Shown: one piece after another, positions 57,894 to 64,000 of the stretch | Layout: every line of letters begins with the position of its first letter | How positions within the stretch are numbered: the first letter of the stretch is position 1 | Source of the DNA: Micrococcus terreus | Lineage (GTDB): Bacteria > Actinomycetota > Actinomycetes > Actinomycetales > Micrococcaceae | Length of the DNA stretch: 64,000 bases | NCBI RefSeq assembly: GCF_900116905.1 | Contig: NZ_FPCG01000011.1 | Location: 1-64,000 of the forward strand | Direction of reading: 5' to 3' | The notes under the pieces: model-generated | What the model was told of the DNA's origin: nothing | Database searches by the model: none | Seen by the model: only the letters and a program-made list of their open reading frames with translations | Position numbers and translations under genes: made by a program

Positions 57894-58883
57894 ATGGAGA
57901 CTCGAGAAGGTGCCGGACGTCGTCGGGCCCGTCCCTCCTTCGCCCTGGGACCGGTCAAGGTCCGTGCCGGGTCCCGCAAGGAGGTCTCCCTGCCGATCTC
58001 CCGGCTCGTCACCGGGGCCGAGGTCTCCCTGCCCGTCCACGTGCTGCACGGCCGTGAGGAGGGTCCCACCGTGTGGGTGTCCGCGGCCATCCACGGCGAT
58101 GAGGTCGTGGGGATCGAGGTGGTCCGACGGGTGATGGGCCTGCTGGACCCGAAGCAGATCCGCGGGACGCTGATCGCCGTGCCGATCGTGAACGTGATCG
58201 GCGTGATGACCGGGGACCGGTACCTGCCAGACCGGCGGGACCTGAACCGCAGCTTCCCAGGCTCGGCACGCGGGCCGCTGGCCGGACGGATCGCCCACCT
58301 GCTGATGACCGAGGTGGTCTCCCGATGTGATGTGGGGATCGACCTGCACACCGCCGCCGACCGCCGCACCAACCTGCCCCAGATCCGGTGCGACCTGGAG
58401 GACCCGCAGACCCGGTTCCTGGCCGAGGCCTTCGCAGCCCCCGTGCTCAACCACGCCAGGCTGCGGGACGGCTCCCTGCGCTGGGCCGCCCGCGAGGCCG
58501 GTGCCCGTGTGCTGCTCTACGAGGGCGGGGAGGCCTGGCGGTTCGACGAGTGGGCCATCCAGCCCGGGGTGGAGGGCGTCCTGCGGGTGCTGGCCGCGCT
58601 GGAGATGATCCCCGCCGAGCAGGCACCGTCTCCACCGGAGCAGCCCAGTGCCGTCTGCTGGACCTCAGGCTGGGTCAGGGCGCGCCGGGACGGCCTGCTG
58701 CAGCTGGATGTGCCTCTGGGTCAGACGGTGGCCGTGGGCGACCGACTGGGTGCCCTCTACGACTCCTTCGGACGCCGGCAGGCCACCGTGAAGGCCGACC
58801 GGCCGGGAATCGTGATCGGCCGGGCCGAGGCACCCCTGGTCCACCGCGGTGACGCACTCGTCCACATCGCCCAGGACGGCTGA
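57894..58883 (+). CDS. Succinylglutamate desuccinylase/aspartoacylase-family deacylase
   Basis: 329 residues. M14-like zinc deacylase: AAIHGDEVVGIEVV (zinc His and Glu), DRRDLNRSFPG (conserved Arg/Asn substrate loop), GIDLHTAADRRTN (second zinc His) and LYEGGEAW (catalytic Glu). A C-terminal lipoyl-like beta domain (about 255-329) is present. It begins 3 nt after the RimB-like gene. Deacylases of this type recur beside rimK clusters; a role in processing glutamylated products is inference. Confidence 0.88.
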   Translation: METREGAGRRRARPSFALGPVKVRAGSRKEVSLPISRLVTGAEVSLPVHVLHGREEGPTVWVSAAIHGDEVVGIEVVRRVMGLLDPKQIRGTLIAVPIVNVIGVMTGDRYLPDRRDLNRSFPGSARGPLAGRIAHLLMTEVVSRCDVGIDLHTAADRRTNLPQIRCDLEDPQTRFLAEAFAAPVLNHARLRDGSLRWAAREAGARVLLYEGGEAWRFDEWAIQPGVEGVLRVLAALEMIPAEQAPSPPEQPSAVCWTSGWVRARRDGLLQLDVPLGQTVAVGDRLGALYDSFGRRQATVKADRPGIVIGRAEAPLVHRGDALVHIAQDG

Positions 58884-58939
58884 GCACAGGGCACCTGGGC
58901 CCACACGCTCTGCCGCCTCGGGCACACCCCCAGACACAG

Positions 58940-58976
58940 CACAGGGGCGGGGACCGTGATGGTCCCCGCCCCTGTG
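58940..58976. terminator. Bidirectional hairpin terminator
   Basis: A perfect 16-bp stem (CACAGGGGCGGGGACC and its complement) with GTGAT loop, between the convergent deacylase and rplI. Confidence 0.92.
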
Positions 58977-59011
58977 GGTGAAGCGTTCGAGCTGATCAGA
59001 TCAGCGCGAGG

Positions 59012-59479
59012 TCACTTCTTCTTCTTGGTCTTCTCCGGCACGACCTGCAGGTCGACCACAGACACGACGTCCTCGTGCAGACGCACGTGGGCCTGGTAGC
59101 TGCCCACGGACTTGATGTTCTGCGGCAGGGTCACGGTGCGCTTGTCGATGCTGCCCAGGCCGGCGGCCTCCACAGCGTCGGCGACGTCAGCAGCCTTGAT
59201 GGCGCCGAACAGGCGACCACCTTCACCGGCGGTCACCTCCAGCTTCACCGGGGTGGACTGCAGCTTGGCGGACAGTGCCTGAGCCTCTTCCAGGGACTTC
59301 ACGGCGCGGGTCTCGCGGGCGGCCCGGATGGACTCCACCTGCTTCTCCCCTCCCTTGGTCCACAGGGTGGCGTAGCCACGGGGCAGCAGGTAGTTGCGGG
59401 CGTAGCCGTTCTTGACGTCAACGACGTCGCCAGCCGAGCCCAGACCGGTCACTTCCTGGGTCAGGATGAGCTTTGCCAT
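59012..59479 (-). CDS. rplI: 50S ribosomal protein L9
   Basis: 155 residues. N-terminal RNA-binding domain with [34 protein letters not shown], the L9 signature; a long helix joins it to the C-terminal domain ([22 protein letters not shown]). Ends in a Lys tail (KTKKKK). Last gene of the rpsF-ssb-rpsR-rplI unit, 28 nt after rpsR, followed by a strong terminator. Confidence 0.98.
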   Translation of the reverse strand: MAKLILTQEVTGLGSAGDVVDVKNGYARNYLLPRGYATLWTKGGEKQVESIRAARETRAVKSLEEAQALSAKLQSTPVKLEVTAGEGGRLFGAIKAADVADAVEAAGLGSIDKRTVTLPQNIKSVGSYQAHVRLHEDVVSVVDLQVVPEKTKKKK

Positions 59480-59507
59480 CTGTATCTTCCTTCCTCGACT
59501 CGCTCGA

Positions 59508-59747
59508 TCAGCCGCGGCCAGCGCCGGCGTAGGGCAGCAGGGCCACTTCGCGGGCGTTCTTGATGGCCTGGGCGATCTTGCGCTGCTCCTGCACGGTCAC
59601 GCCGGTGACGCGACGGGCACGGATCTTGCCGCGGTCCGAGATGAACTTGCGCAGCAGTGCAACGTCCTTGTAGTCGATGACGGTGATGTCAGCGGCCTTC
59701 AGCGGGTTGGACTTTGGTTTGGGCTTGCGGATTTCAGCCTTCGCCAT
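59508..59747 (-). CDS. rpsR: 30S ribosomal protein S18
   Basis: 79 residues, normal length. S18 block [50 protein letters not shown]. No Cys zinc ligands, so the zinc-independent form. S18 binds S6, encoded by the first gene of this unit. Confidence 0.98.
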   Translation of the reverse strand: MAKAEIRKPKPKSNPLKAADITVIDYKDVALLRKFISDRGKIRARRVTGVTVQEQRKIAQAIKNAREVALLPYAGAGRG

Positions 59748-59935
59748 CGTGGTGCTCCTTCGTGATTCGGGAGCCCGCAGAACGGTTCTGCGGGATGGGA
59801 TCGCAGTCGGTCACCGTCCGGTGCCGTCTGCTGGGGGTGTCATACGGGAAACGGTTCCCGACGACGTCCGGCCGGTGGGTGCCTCAAGGGCACCTTCGGC
59901 CGTGTGTTCAGTTCAGAACGGGATGCAGTGCTGGA
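59748..59935. other. 188-bp spacer between ssb and rpsR
   Basis: No gene. Carries an inverse partial copy (TCCCGACGACG, 59856-59866) of the dispersed GCCGTCGTCGGG motif. It may hold an internal promoter for rpsR-rplI, but no clear box was found. Confidence 0.4.
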
Positions 59936-60508
59936 TCAGAACGGAGGCTCGTTGCTGCCCGGGGTGTCCCAGGACCCCGCGGACGGCGAGCCGCCCCACG
60001 GGTCGTTCGAGCCTGCGCCGCCACCCCAGTCGTTGCCGGAGTTGCCTCCGCCACCCTGGGAGTAGCCTCCCTGACCACCCTGGCCGCCGCCGAAGCCGCC
60101 GCCCTGCTGGCCACCGCCGAAGCCGCCGCCTCCACCGCCGGAGCGGTTGGACTTGGTGACCTTGGCCGTGGCGTAACGGAGCGAGGGGCCGATCTCGTCG
60201 ACGTCCAGCTCGTACGAGGTGCGCTTCTCACCCTCACGGGTCTCGTAGCTGCGGGCCTTGAGCCGACCCTGGGCCACCACGCGGGTGCCCTTGGTCAGCG
60301 TCTCGGCCACGTTCTCGGCTGCCTCGCGCCAGATCGAGGCACGCAGGAACAGGGTCTCCCCGTCCTTCCACTCGTTCGACTGACGGTCGAACGTGCGAGG
60401 GGTCGAGGCGATGGTGAAGTTGGCCACCGCAGATCCGGACGGCGTGAACCGCAGCTCCGGGTCGTTGGTGAGGTTTCCGACCACCGTGATGACGGTCTCT
60501 CCAGCCAT
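59936..60508 (-). CDS. ssb: Single-stranded DNA-binding protein
   Basis: 190 residues. N-terminal OB fold (about 1-110: [63 protein letters not shown]), then a Gly/Gln-rich flexible linker (about 120-170) and the acidic-hydrophobic tip ending NEPPF that docks partner proteins. Co-transcribed with rpsF upstream and rpsR/rplI downstream. Confidence 0.98.
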   Translation of the reverse strand: MAGETVITVVGNLTNDPELRFTPSGSAVANFTIASTPRTFDRQSNEWKDGETLFLRASIWREAAENVAETLTKGTRVVAQGRLKARSYETREGEKRTSYELDVDEIGPSLRYATAKVTKSNRSGGGGGGFGGGQQGGGFGGGQGGQGGYSQGGGGNSGNDWGGGAGSNDPWGGSPSAGSWDTPGSNEPPF

Positions 60509-60596
60509 GGGTGCCTCCTGTGCTCCGTGCTGTGTCTCTGGTGTGCTTCAGCTGGTCAGCGTCAGCGGGTGTGGCAGGTGTTCAGGGAGTGGACGA

Positions 60597-60911
60597 TCAC
60601 TCAGCTGCGGCAGCGGAGATCTTCTGCTCTTCCGGGCGGATGATCTTGGTGCGCAGGATGGTCTCGTTCAGCGAGAGCTGACGATCCAGCTCCTTGGAGG
60701 TCTCCGGGGTGGAGGTGAAGTTGACGACCACGTAGATGGCCTCTGCCTTCTTCTGGATCTCGTAGGCCAGGCGACGCCGGCCCCAGATGTCCACGTTCTC
60801 CACGGAGCCGCCGTCCTTGGTGACGACCTCCAGGTACTTCTTCACGGTCGGTTCAACGGTGCGCTCATCCACGTCGGGATCAATCAGCACCATCAGTTCA
60901 TATGCACGCAT
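60597..60911 (-). CDS. rpsF: 30S ribosomal protein S6
   Basis: 104 residues. [49 protein letters not shown]. The C-terminus is ISAAAAE, ending in Glu, so it offers a glutamate at the position RimK extends in E. coli S6. AAGGAGGTGGG precedes the ATG; a small hairpin lies in the leader. First gene of the unit. Confidence 0.98.
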   Translation of the reverse strand: MRAYELMVLIDPDVDERTVEPTVKKYLEVVTKDGGSVENVDIWGRRRLAYEIQKKAEAIYVVVNFTSTPETSKELDRQLSLNETILRTKIIRPEEQKISAAAAE

Positions 60912-61303
60912 GCGAACCCACCTCCTTCGGACTAATGGTCACGGTCTCTCCGTGACAGGAGGTTCTGTGCAGTGGTCCTGCGCCATGCTCCCGGAGGAGA
61001 CCGCCAGGTGACGGCACGCAGAAAACCTCACCCATCGTACCCGAGCCGCCCCATCGGACGGAACGTGCCTGTGGACACAGAGCTCATCCTCGACCGGCTC
61101 ATGGCCACGCATGCGCCCAGAGAGGCCAGGAAGCCCAGGGAGGCCAGTCCCGACCTGGTCCCTGATGCATCCCTTGCCGTGATCAGCCGGTGAGTTGCAC
61201 GTCTTGTCCAGAATCCGCCCGCAGAGGGACAGATCCTGCATCAGGGAACGGATCCTCGACGACAAGTGCGACCCAGATCCACGGTGCGGCAACCCCGGCC
61301 CCG
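60912..61303. other. 392-bp gap upstream of rpsF
   Basis: Holds the rpsF leader and a minus-strand -10 candidate TACGAT (61034-61039). Further right, an 11-bp perfect inverted repeat TCCCTGATGCA (61159-61169) / TGCATCAGGGA (61237-61247) encloses 67 bases. No protein-like frame was found. Confidence 0.5.
60938..60956 (-). promoter_or_regulatory. rpsF leader hairpin
   Basis: GTCACGG-AGAGA-CCGTGAC stem-loop in the mRNA, 13 bases before the AGGAGG ribosome-binding site. S6:S18 complexes are known to bind rpsF leaders in many bacteria; whether this hairpin is that site is not certain. Confidence 0.45.
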
Positions 61304-62761
61304 TCACACCCCGGCGAAGAAGGACCGCACGGCGCCGGTGAGGTGCTCCAGATCCTCCACACCGCACATCTCGCGTGCCGAGTGCATGGAGAGCAGCCCG
61401 ATGCCCACGTCCACGGTCCGGATGCCCAGCCGGGTGGCGGAGATCGGCCCGATCGTGGAGCCGCACGGCATGGCGTTGTTGGAGACGAACTCCTGGAACG
61501 GCACTCCGGCGTCCGCGCACCAGCGGGCGAAGGCGGCCATGCCCGGGGCGTCGGTGGAGTACCGCTGGTTGGCGTTGATCTTCAGCAGCGGTCCGGCGTT
61601 CACGCGCGGGTGGTTCACCGGGTCGTGCCGCTCGGCGTAGTTGGGGTGCACCAGGTGGCCGGCATCGGCCGAGAGCAGCCAGGACCCGTTGAAGGACCGG
61701 GCCACCCCCTGACCACTCACACCCAGGGCGTCCAGCACGCGCCGCAGCACGTCCTCCAGCACGGGCCCGGCTGCACCCGACCGGGAGGCCGAACCCAGCT
61801 CCTCATGGTCGAACGCGGCCAGCACCGGGATCACCGGGGCACCGGCAGCCTCACCGGCCACACCCTGCGCCACGCGCGGCCCCTCACCCTGACCGGCCTG
61901 CTCCATGGCCACCAGCCCGGCGTGCACGGAGGAGAGGTTGTCCAGCCGTCCGGAGGCGAAGAACTCGCCGGAGGCCCCGAACAGTGCCGGGCGCTGGGAG
62001 TCGGCCATGACCACATCCACGCCGCGGACCTGCTCGGCGTCCACGCCGGCCAGCCCCGCGAGGACCGCCAGGATGTCCCGCGGGCCGGCGCCCTCCGTCT
62101 CGACCCCGCCGACGCCGCCCTCGGTCAGCGCACCCCAGATCGGCAGCATGTGCTTCTGCCGGTCCAGGGTCAGTCCGGAGTTCACCTCACGGTCCAGGTG
62201 GATGGCCAGCTGCGGGATGCGCGCCATGGGCCCGGTGGCCACCAGGTGCTCGGTCCCGTCCTGGGTGACCAGGCGTCCGGCGAAGCGCAGCTCGCGGTCC
62301 AGCCACGAGTTCAGCAGCGGCCCGCCGTAGATCTCCACGCCGGCCTGCAGCCAGCCGTCCCGCGCGGAGGTGGGGTGGGGCTTGAGCTTGAAGGTGGGCG
62401 AATCGGTATGGGCGCCCAGGATGCGGAACACCGGGGCCGTTCCCGACGACGGCCCCTCACCTTCCGCCGCACCCTCCGGGATGCGCCAGGCCAGCACGGC
62501 GCCGTCCCGCACGATCACGTATCCACCCGGGGCAGACGGGAATTCCTCACGCTCGTCCAGGCGGGTGTAGCCCGCGGCCTCGAGCCGCCGAGCGGTCTCC
62601 GCGGCGGCGTGGTAGCTGGAGGGGCTGGCCATCACGAAGTCGGCCAGGTCCGCCAGATGGGGGCGGTCCTCGAGCGTGGCAGCAGAGCCCGAGCCAGAGC
62701 CCGAACCGGAAGAAGCCGTGGAGTGTGCGGTGGAGTCAGCGGCGCGATCGGCAGTGGTCAT
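61304..62761 (-). CDS. M18-family aminopeptidase
   Basis: 485 residues from ATG 62761 (TACGGT seven bases upstream). Dinuclear-zinc peptidase with AHTDSPTFKLKP (zinc His/Asp), GRLDNLSSVHAG (bridging Asp), FDHEELGSASRSGA (catalytic Glu-Glu) and a C-terminal IGLLSMHSAREMCGVED (zinc His). Matches bacterial aspartyl-type aminopeptidases (ApeB). The first 30 residues are a Ser/Gly-rich tail absent in relatives. Releases N-terminal acidic residues in the cytoplasm. Confidence 0.93.
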   Translation of the reverse strand: MTTADRAADSTAHSTASSGSGSGSGSAATLEDRPHLADLADFVMASPSSYHAAAETARRLEAAGYTRLDEREEFPSAPGGYVIVRDGAVLAWRIPEGAAEGEGPSSGTAPVFRILGAHTDSPTFKLKPHPTSARDGWLQAGVEIYGGPLLNSWLDRELRFAGRLVTQDGTEHLVATGPMARIPQLAIHLDREVNSGLTLDRQKHMLPIWGALTEGGVGGVETEGAGPRDILAVLAGLAGVDAEQVRGVDVVMADSQRPALFGASGEFFASGRLDNLSSVHAGLVAMEQAGQGEGPRVAQGVAGEAAGAPVIPVLAAFDHEELGSASRSGAAGPVLEDVLRRVLDALGVSGQGVARSFNGSWLLSADAGHLVHPNYAERHDPVNHPRVNAGPLLKINANQRYSTDAPGMAAFARWCADAGVPFQEFVSNNAMPCGSTIGPISATRLGIRTVDVGIGLLSMHSAREMCGVEDLEHLTGAVRSFFAGV

Positions 62762-62768
62762 GGTCACT

Positions 62769-62774
62769 ACCGTA
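62769..62774 (-). promoter_or_regulatory. -10 hexamer of the M18 aminopeptidase gene
   Basis: Minus-strand TACGGT, seven bases before ATG 62761; this placement decides the start over a GTG two codons upstream. Confidence 0.5.
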
Positions 62775-62782
62775 CGGCGGGC

Positions 62783-64000
62783 TCAGCTCCCAGACGAGTC
62801 GTAACGGCGCCCCGGTGCAGCTGGGGCCACCGGTTCCGGACGGTCAGCCGACCCAGCACCCACCGCCAGCCAGGGGGCTCGGTCTGCGGCGCCGTCGTAG
62901 TGTCCGCCCGTGGGGTCATCCAAGGCGACCCGGTCCACCTCAGCCGGGTCCACGCCCACGCCCGCCAGCCGCCGGGCGGCCACCTCCCGCCGCTCCGGGG
63001 CCTCCAGTCCGCGCAGCCTCCAGACCTGCCCGCCGGGCAGGGAGGCGCGCACGGGGTCATGCGCGGGCTGCAGCATCTGCTCCACCACCCGGAACATCAG
63101 GTAGGCGGTGGCGAGCATGTGGGCCAGGACTGCGAGCACATAGACGGTGTCGTCCATGGAGTGCTGGGACATGGACCCGGAGGCGCCTTTGGCCAGGTAC
63201 ATCCAGATCGCCCAGAAGTGCAGGACCTCGAAGAACTGCCAGATCAGGAAGTCCCGCCAGCGGGGGACGGCAAGCGCGGCCAGCGGGATCAGCCAGACCA
63301 CGAACTGCGGGGAGTAGACCTTGTTGGTGAGCACGAACGCGGCCACGATCAGGAACGTCAGCTGGGCCACCCGGGGCCGGTCCCGGCAGAGCACGCCCAG
63401 GACGAAGATGGCGCAGCAGCACAGGAAGAACGCGCCGTAGGCGAGCAGGGAGAGGCGTCCGTCCGGGATCTGGGGTCCGCCGATCTGGCCCATGGTCACG
63501 TTCCAGGCGTGCCAGACACTGGACAGTCCGGGACCCCGTTCGCCGGAGAAGGTGAAGAAGACCTTCCACGCCTCGACGTTGCCCACCATCAGGGGGATGT
63601 TGACTGCCAGCCATGCACCGGCCGTGCCCGCGAGCGCCCACAGGAACGGGGCGAAACGCAGGGTCCGCACCGCCAGGATCAGCAGCGCACCGAGGATCAG
63701 GAGCGGATAGAGCTTCATGGCCGCACCCAGGCCGAACAGGATGCCGGCCAGCAGGGGTCGGCGCCCGGCGAAGAGCCACATGCCCACTGCCAGCAGGGCC
63801 ACGGCCCAGAGGTCCCAGTTGATGGAGCCGGCCAGGATGATGCCCGGGGCCACGGCCACCATGGCCGCGTCCCAAATCCTGCGCCCGGCGGTGCGAGCGG
63901 TGACCACCACGGTGATGATCCACAGCACCGCGGTGAACAGGAAGTTCACGTCCCAGTAGGCCAGGGAGGGGTTGAGGTCGTGCCCGGGCAGGCTCTGGGC
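62783..64000 (-). CDS. GT87/DUF2029-type polyprenol-dependent glycosyltransferase (partial, 5' end off window)
   Basis: At least 405 residues; the frame is open to the right edge. Many hydrophobic segments (VAVAPGIILAGSINWDLWAVALLAVGMWLF, LLAGILFGLGAAMKLYPLLILGALLIL, FFLCCCAIFVLGVL) with NWDLWA and AMKLYP, the loop motifs of membrane mannosyltransferases that use polyprenyl-phosphate sugars. The cytoplasmic tail (about the last 100 residues) is hydrophilic. Likely role: cell-envelope glycolipid or arabinomannan-like assembly. Confidence 0.85.
   Translation of the reverse strand, partial: AQSLPGHDLNPSLAYWDVNFLFTAVLWIITVVVTARTAGRRIWDAAMVAVAPGIILAGSINWDLWAVALLAVGMWLFAGRRPLLAGILFGLGAAMKLYPLLILGALLILAVRTLRFAPFLWALAGTAGAWLAVNIPLMVGNVEAWKVFFTFSGERGPGLSSVWHAWNVTMGQIGGPQIPDGRLSLLAYGAFFLCCCAIFVLGVLCRDRPRVAQLTFLIVAAFVLTNKVYSPQFVVWLIPLAALAVPRWRDFLIWQFFEVLHFWAIWMYLAKGASGSMSQHSMDDTVYVLAVLAHMLATAYLMFRVVEQMLQPAHDPVRASLPGGQVWRLRGLEAPERREVAARRLAGVGVDPAEVDRVALDDPTGGHYDGAADRAPWLAVGAGSADRPEPVAPAAPGRRYDSSGS

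Noticed and set aside
1-64000. tRNA or rRNA genes
   Set aside because: I looked for T-loop and acceptor patterns and for rRNA cores while reading and saw none; a tRNA scan could still find one that I missed.

Overview
This is about 64 kb of a high-GC actinobacterial chromosome, most likely from the Micrococcaceae (a Micrococcus-type genome). The evidence is the rpsF-ssb-rpsR-rplI-dnaB neighbourhood, a CmtR/CtpG-type metal operon, the very GC-rich code and abundant leaderless promoters. The genus is an inference from gene content.

Layout. (a) 1-7.2 kb is a heavy-metal cluster: a partial CmtR-type sensor gene at the left edge, a MerR-type regulator divergent from mercuric reductase merA, a zinc-type ArsR regulator with a CDF exporter and a 46-residue membrane protein, then cmtR with a CtpG-like P1B ATPase and the cadD exporter. 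(b) 7.2-8.0 kb has no gene and holds a small element bounded by 31-bp inverted repeats. (c) 8.0-11.8 kb: cueP (copper lipoprotein), an NAD(P)-binding protein, a YciI-like protein, a TPP riboswitch in front of a tenA gene broken by an amber codon, and a toxin-antitoxin pair whose PIN toxin carries two frameshifts. (d) 11.8-17.9 kb: a surface-glycan cluster (WcbI plus four glycosyltransferases). (e) 18-22 kb: MFS carrier, aldehyde dehydrogenase and alcohol dehydrogenase, closed by a strong terminator. (f) 22-33 kb: housekeeping and accessory genes (TetR, two more glycosyltransferases, carboxylesterase, small enzymes, MscS, PEBP, lysoplasmalogenase). (g) 32.7-36.2 kb: LysR, class III CoA-transferase and acyl-CoA dehydrogenase, read as a glutarate catabolic module. 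(h) 36-46 kb: a flavin reductase flanked by two related hairpin repeats, an NlpC/P60 endopeptidase, an FAD dehydrogenase, a quinone-oxidoreductase-like protein, an ABC-F protein with an apparent leader uORF, a cupin, a PD-(D/E)XK protein and a MerR/GyrI regulator. (i) 46-53.5 kb: DUF2254 protein, a methylase-like/HsdS-like fusion lacking NPPF, an MFS carrier, a MntA-HepT toxin-antitoxin pair, a deaminase, and an RHH antitoxin with an amber-interrupted toxin. (j) 53.6-64 kb: conserved core, with dnaB, a DnaA-box-rich gap, a RimK/RimB-like/deacylase cluster, rplI-rpsR-ssb-rpsF, an M18 aminopeptidase and a partial GT87-type glycosyltransferase.

Signals across the window. The 12-mer GCCGTCGTCGGG occurs ten times, in several reading frames and between genes, always to the right of 12.4 kb and never in the metal cluster. 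At least 16 start codons lie 6-7 nt after a TANNNT (or GAGAAT) hexamer, which is the geometry of leaderless transcription. Three genes (tenA, the PIN toxin and the RHH-linked toxin) are interrupted by single-base-scale lesions while the sequence beyond still encodes recognisable protein.

Everything here comes from reading the sequence; no database search was run.
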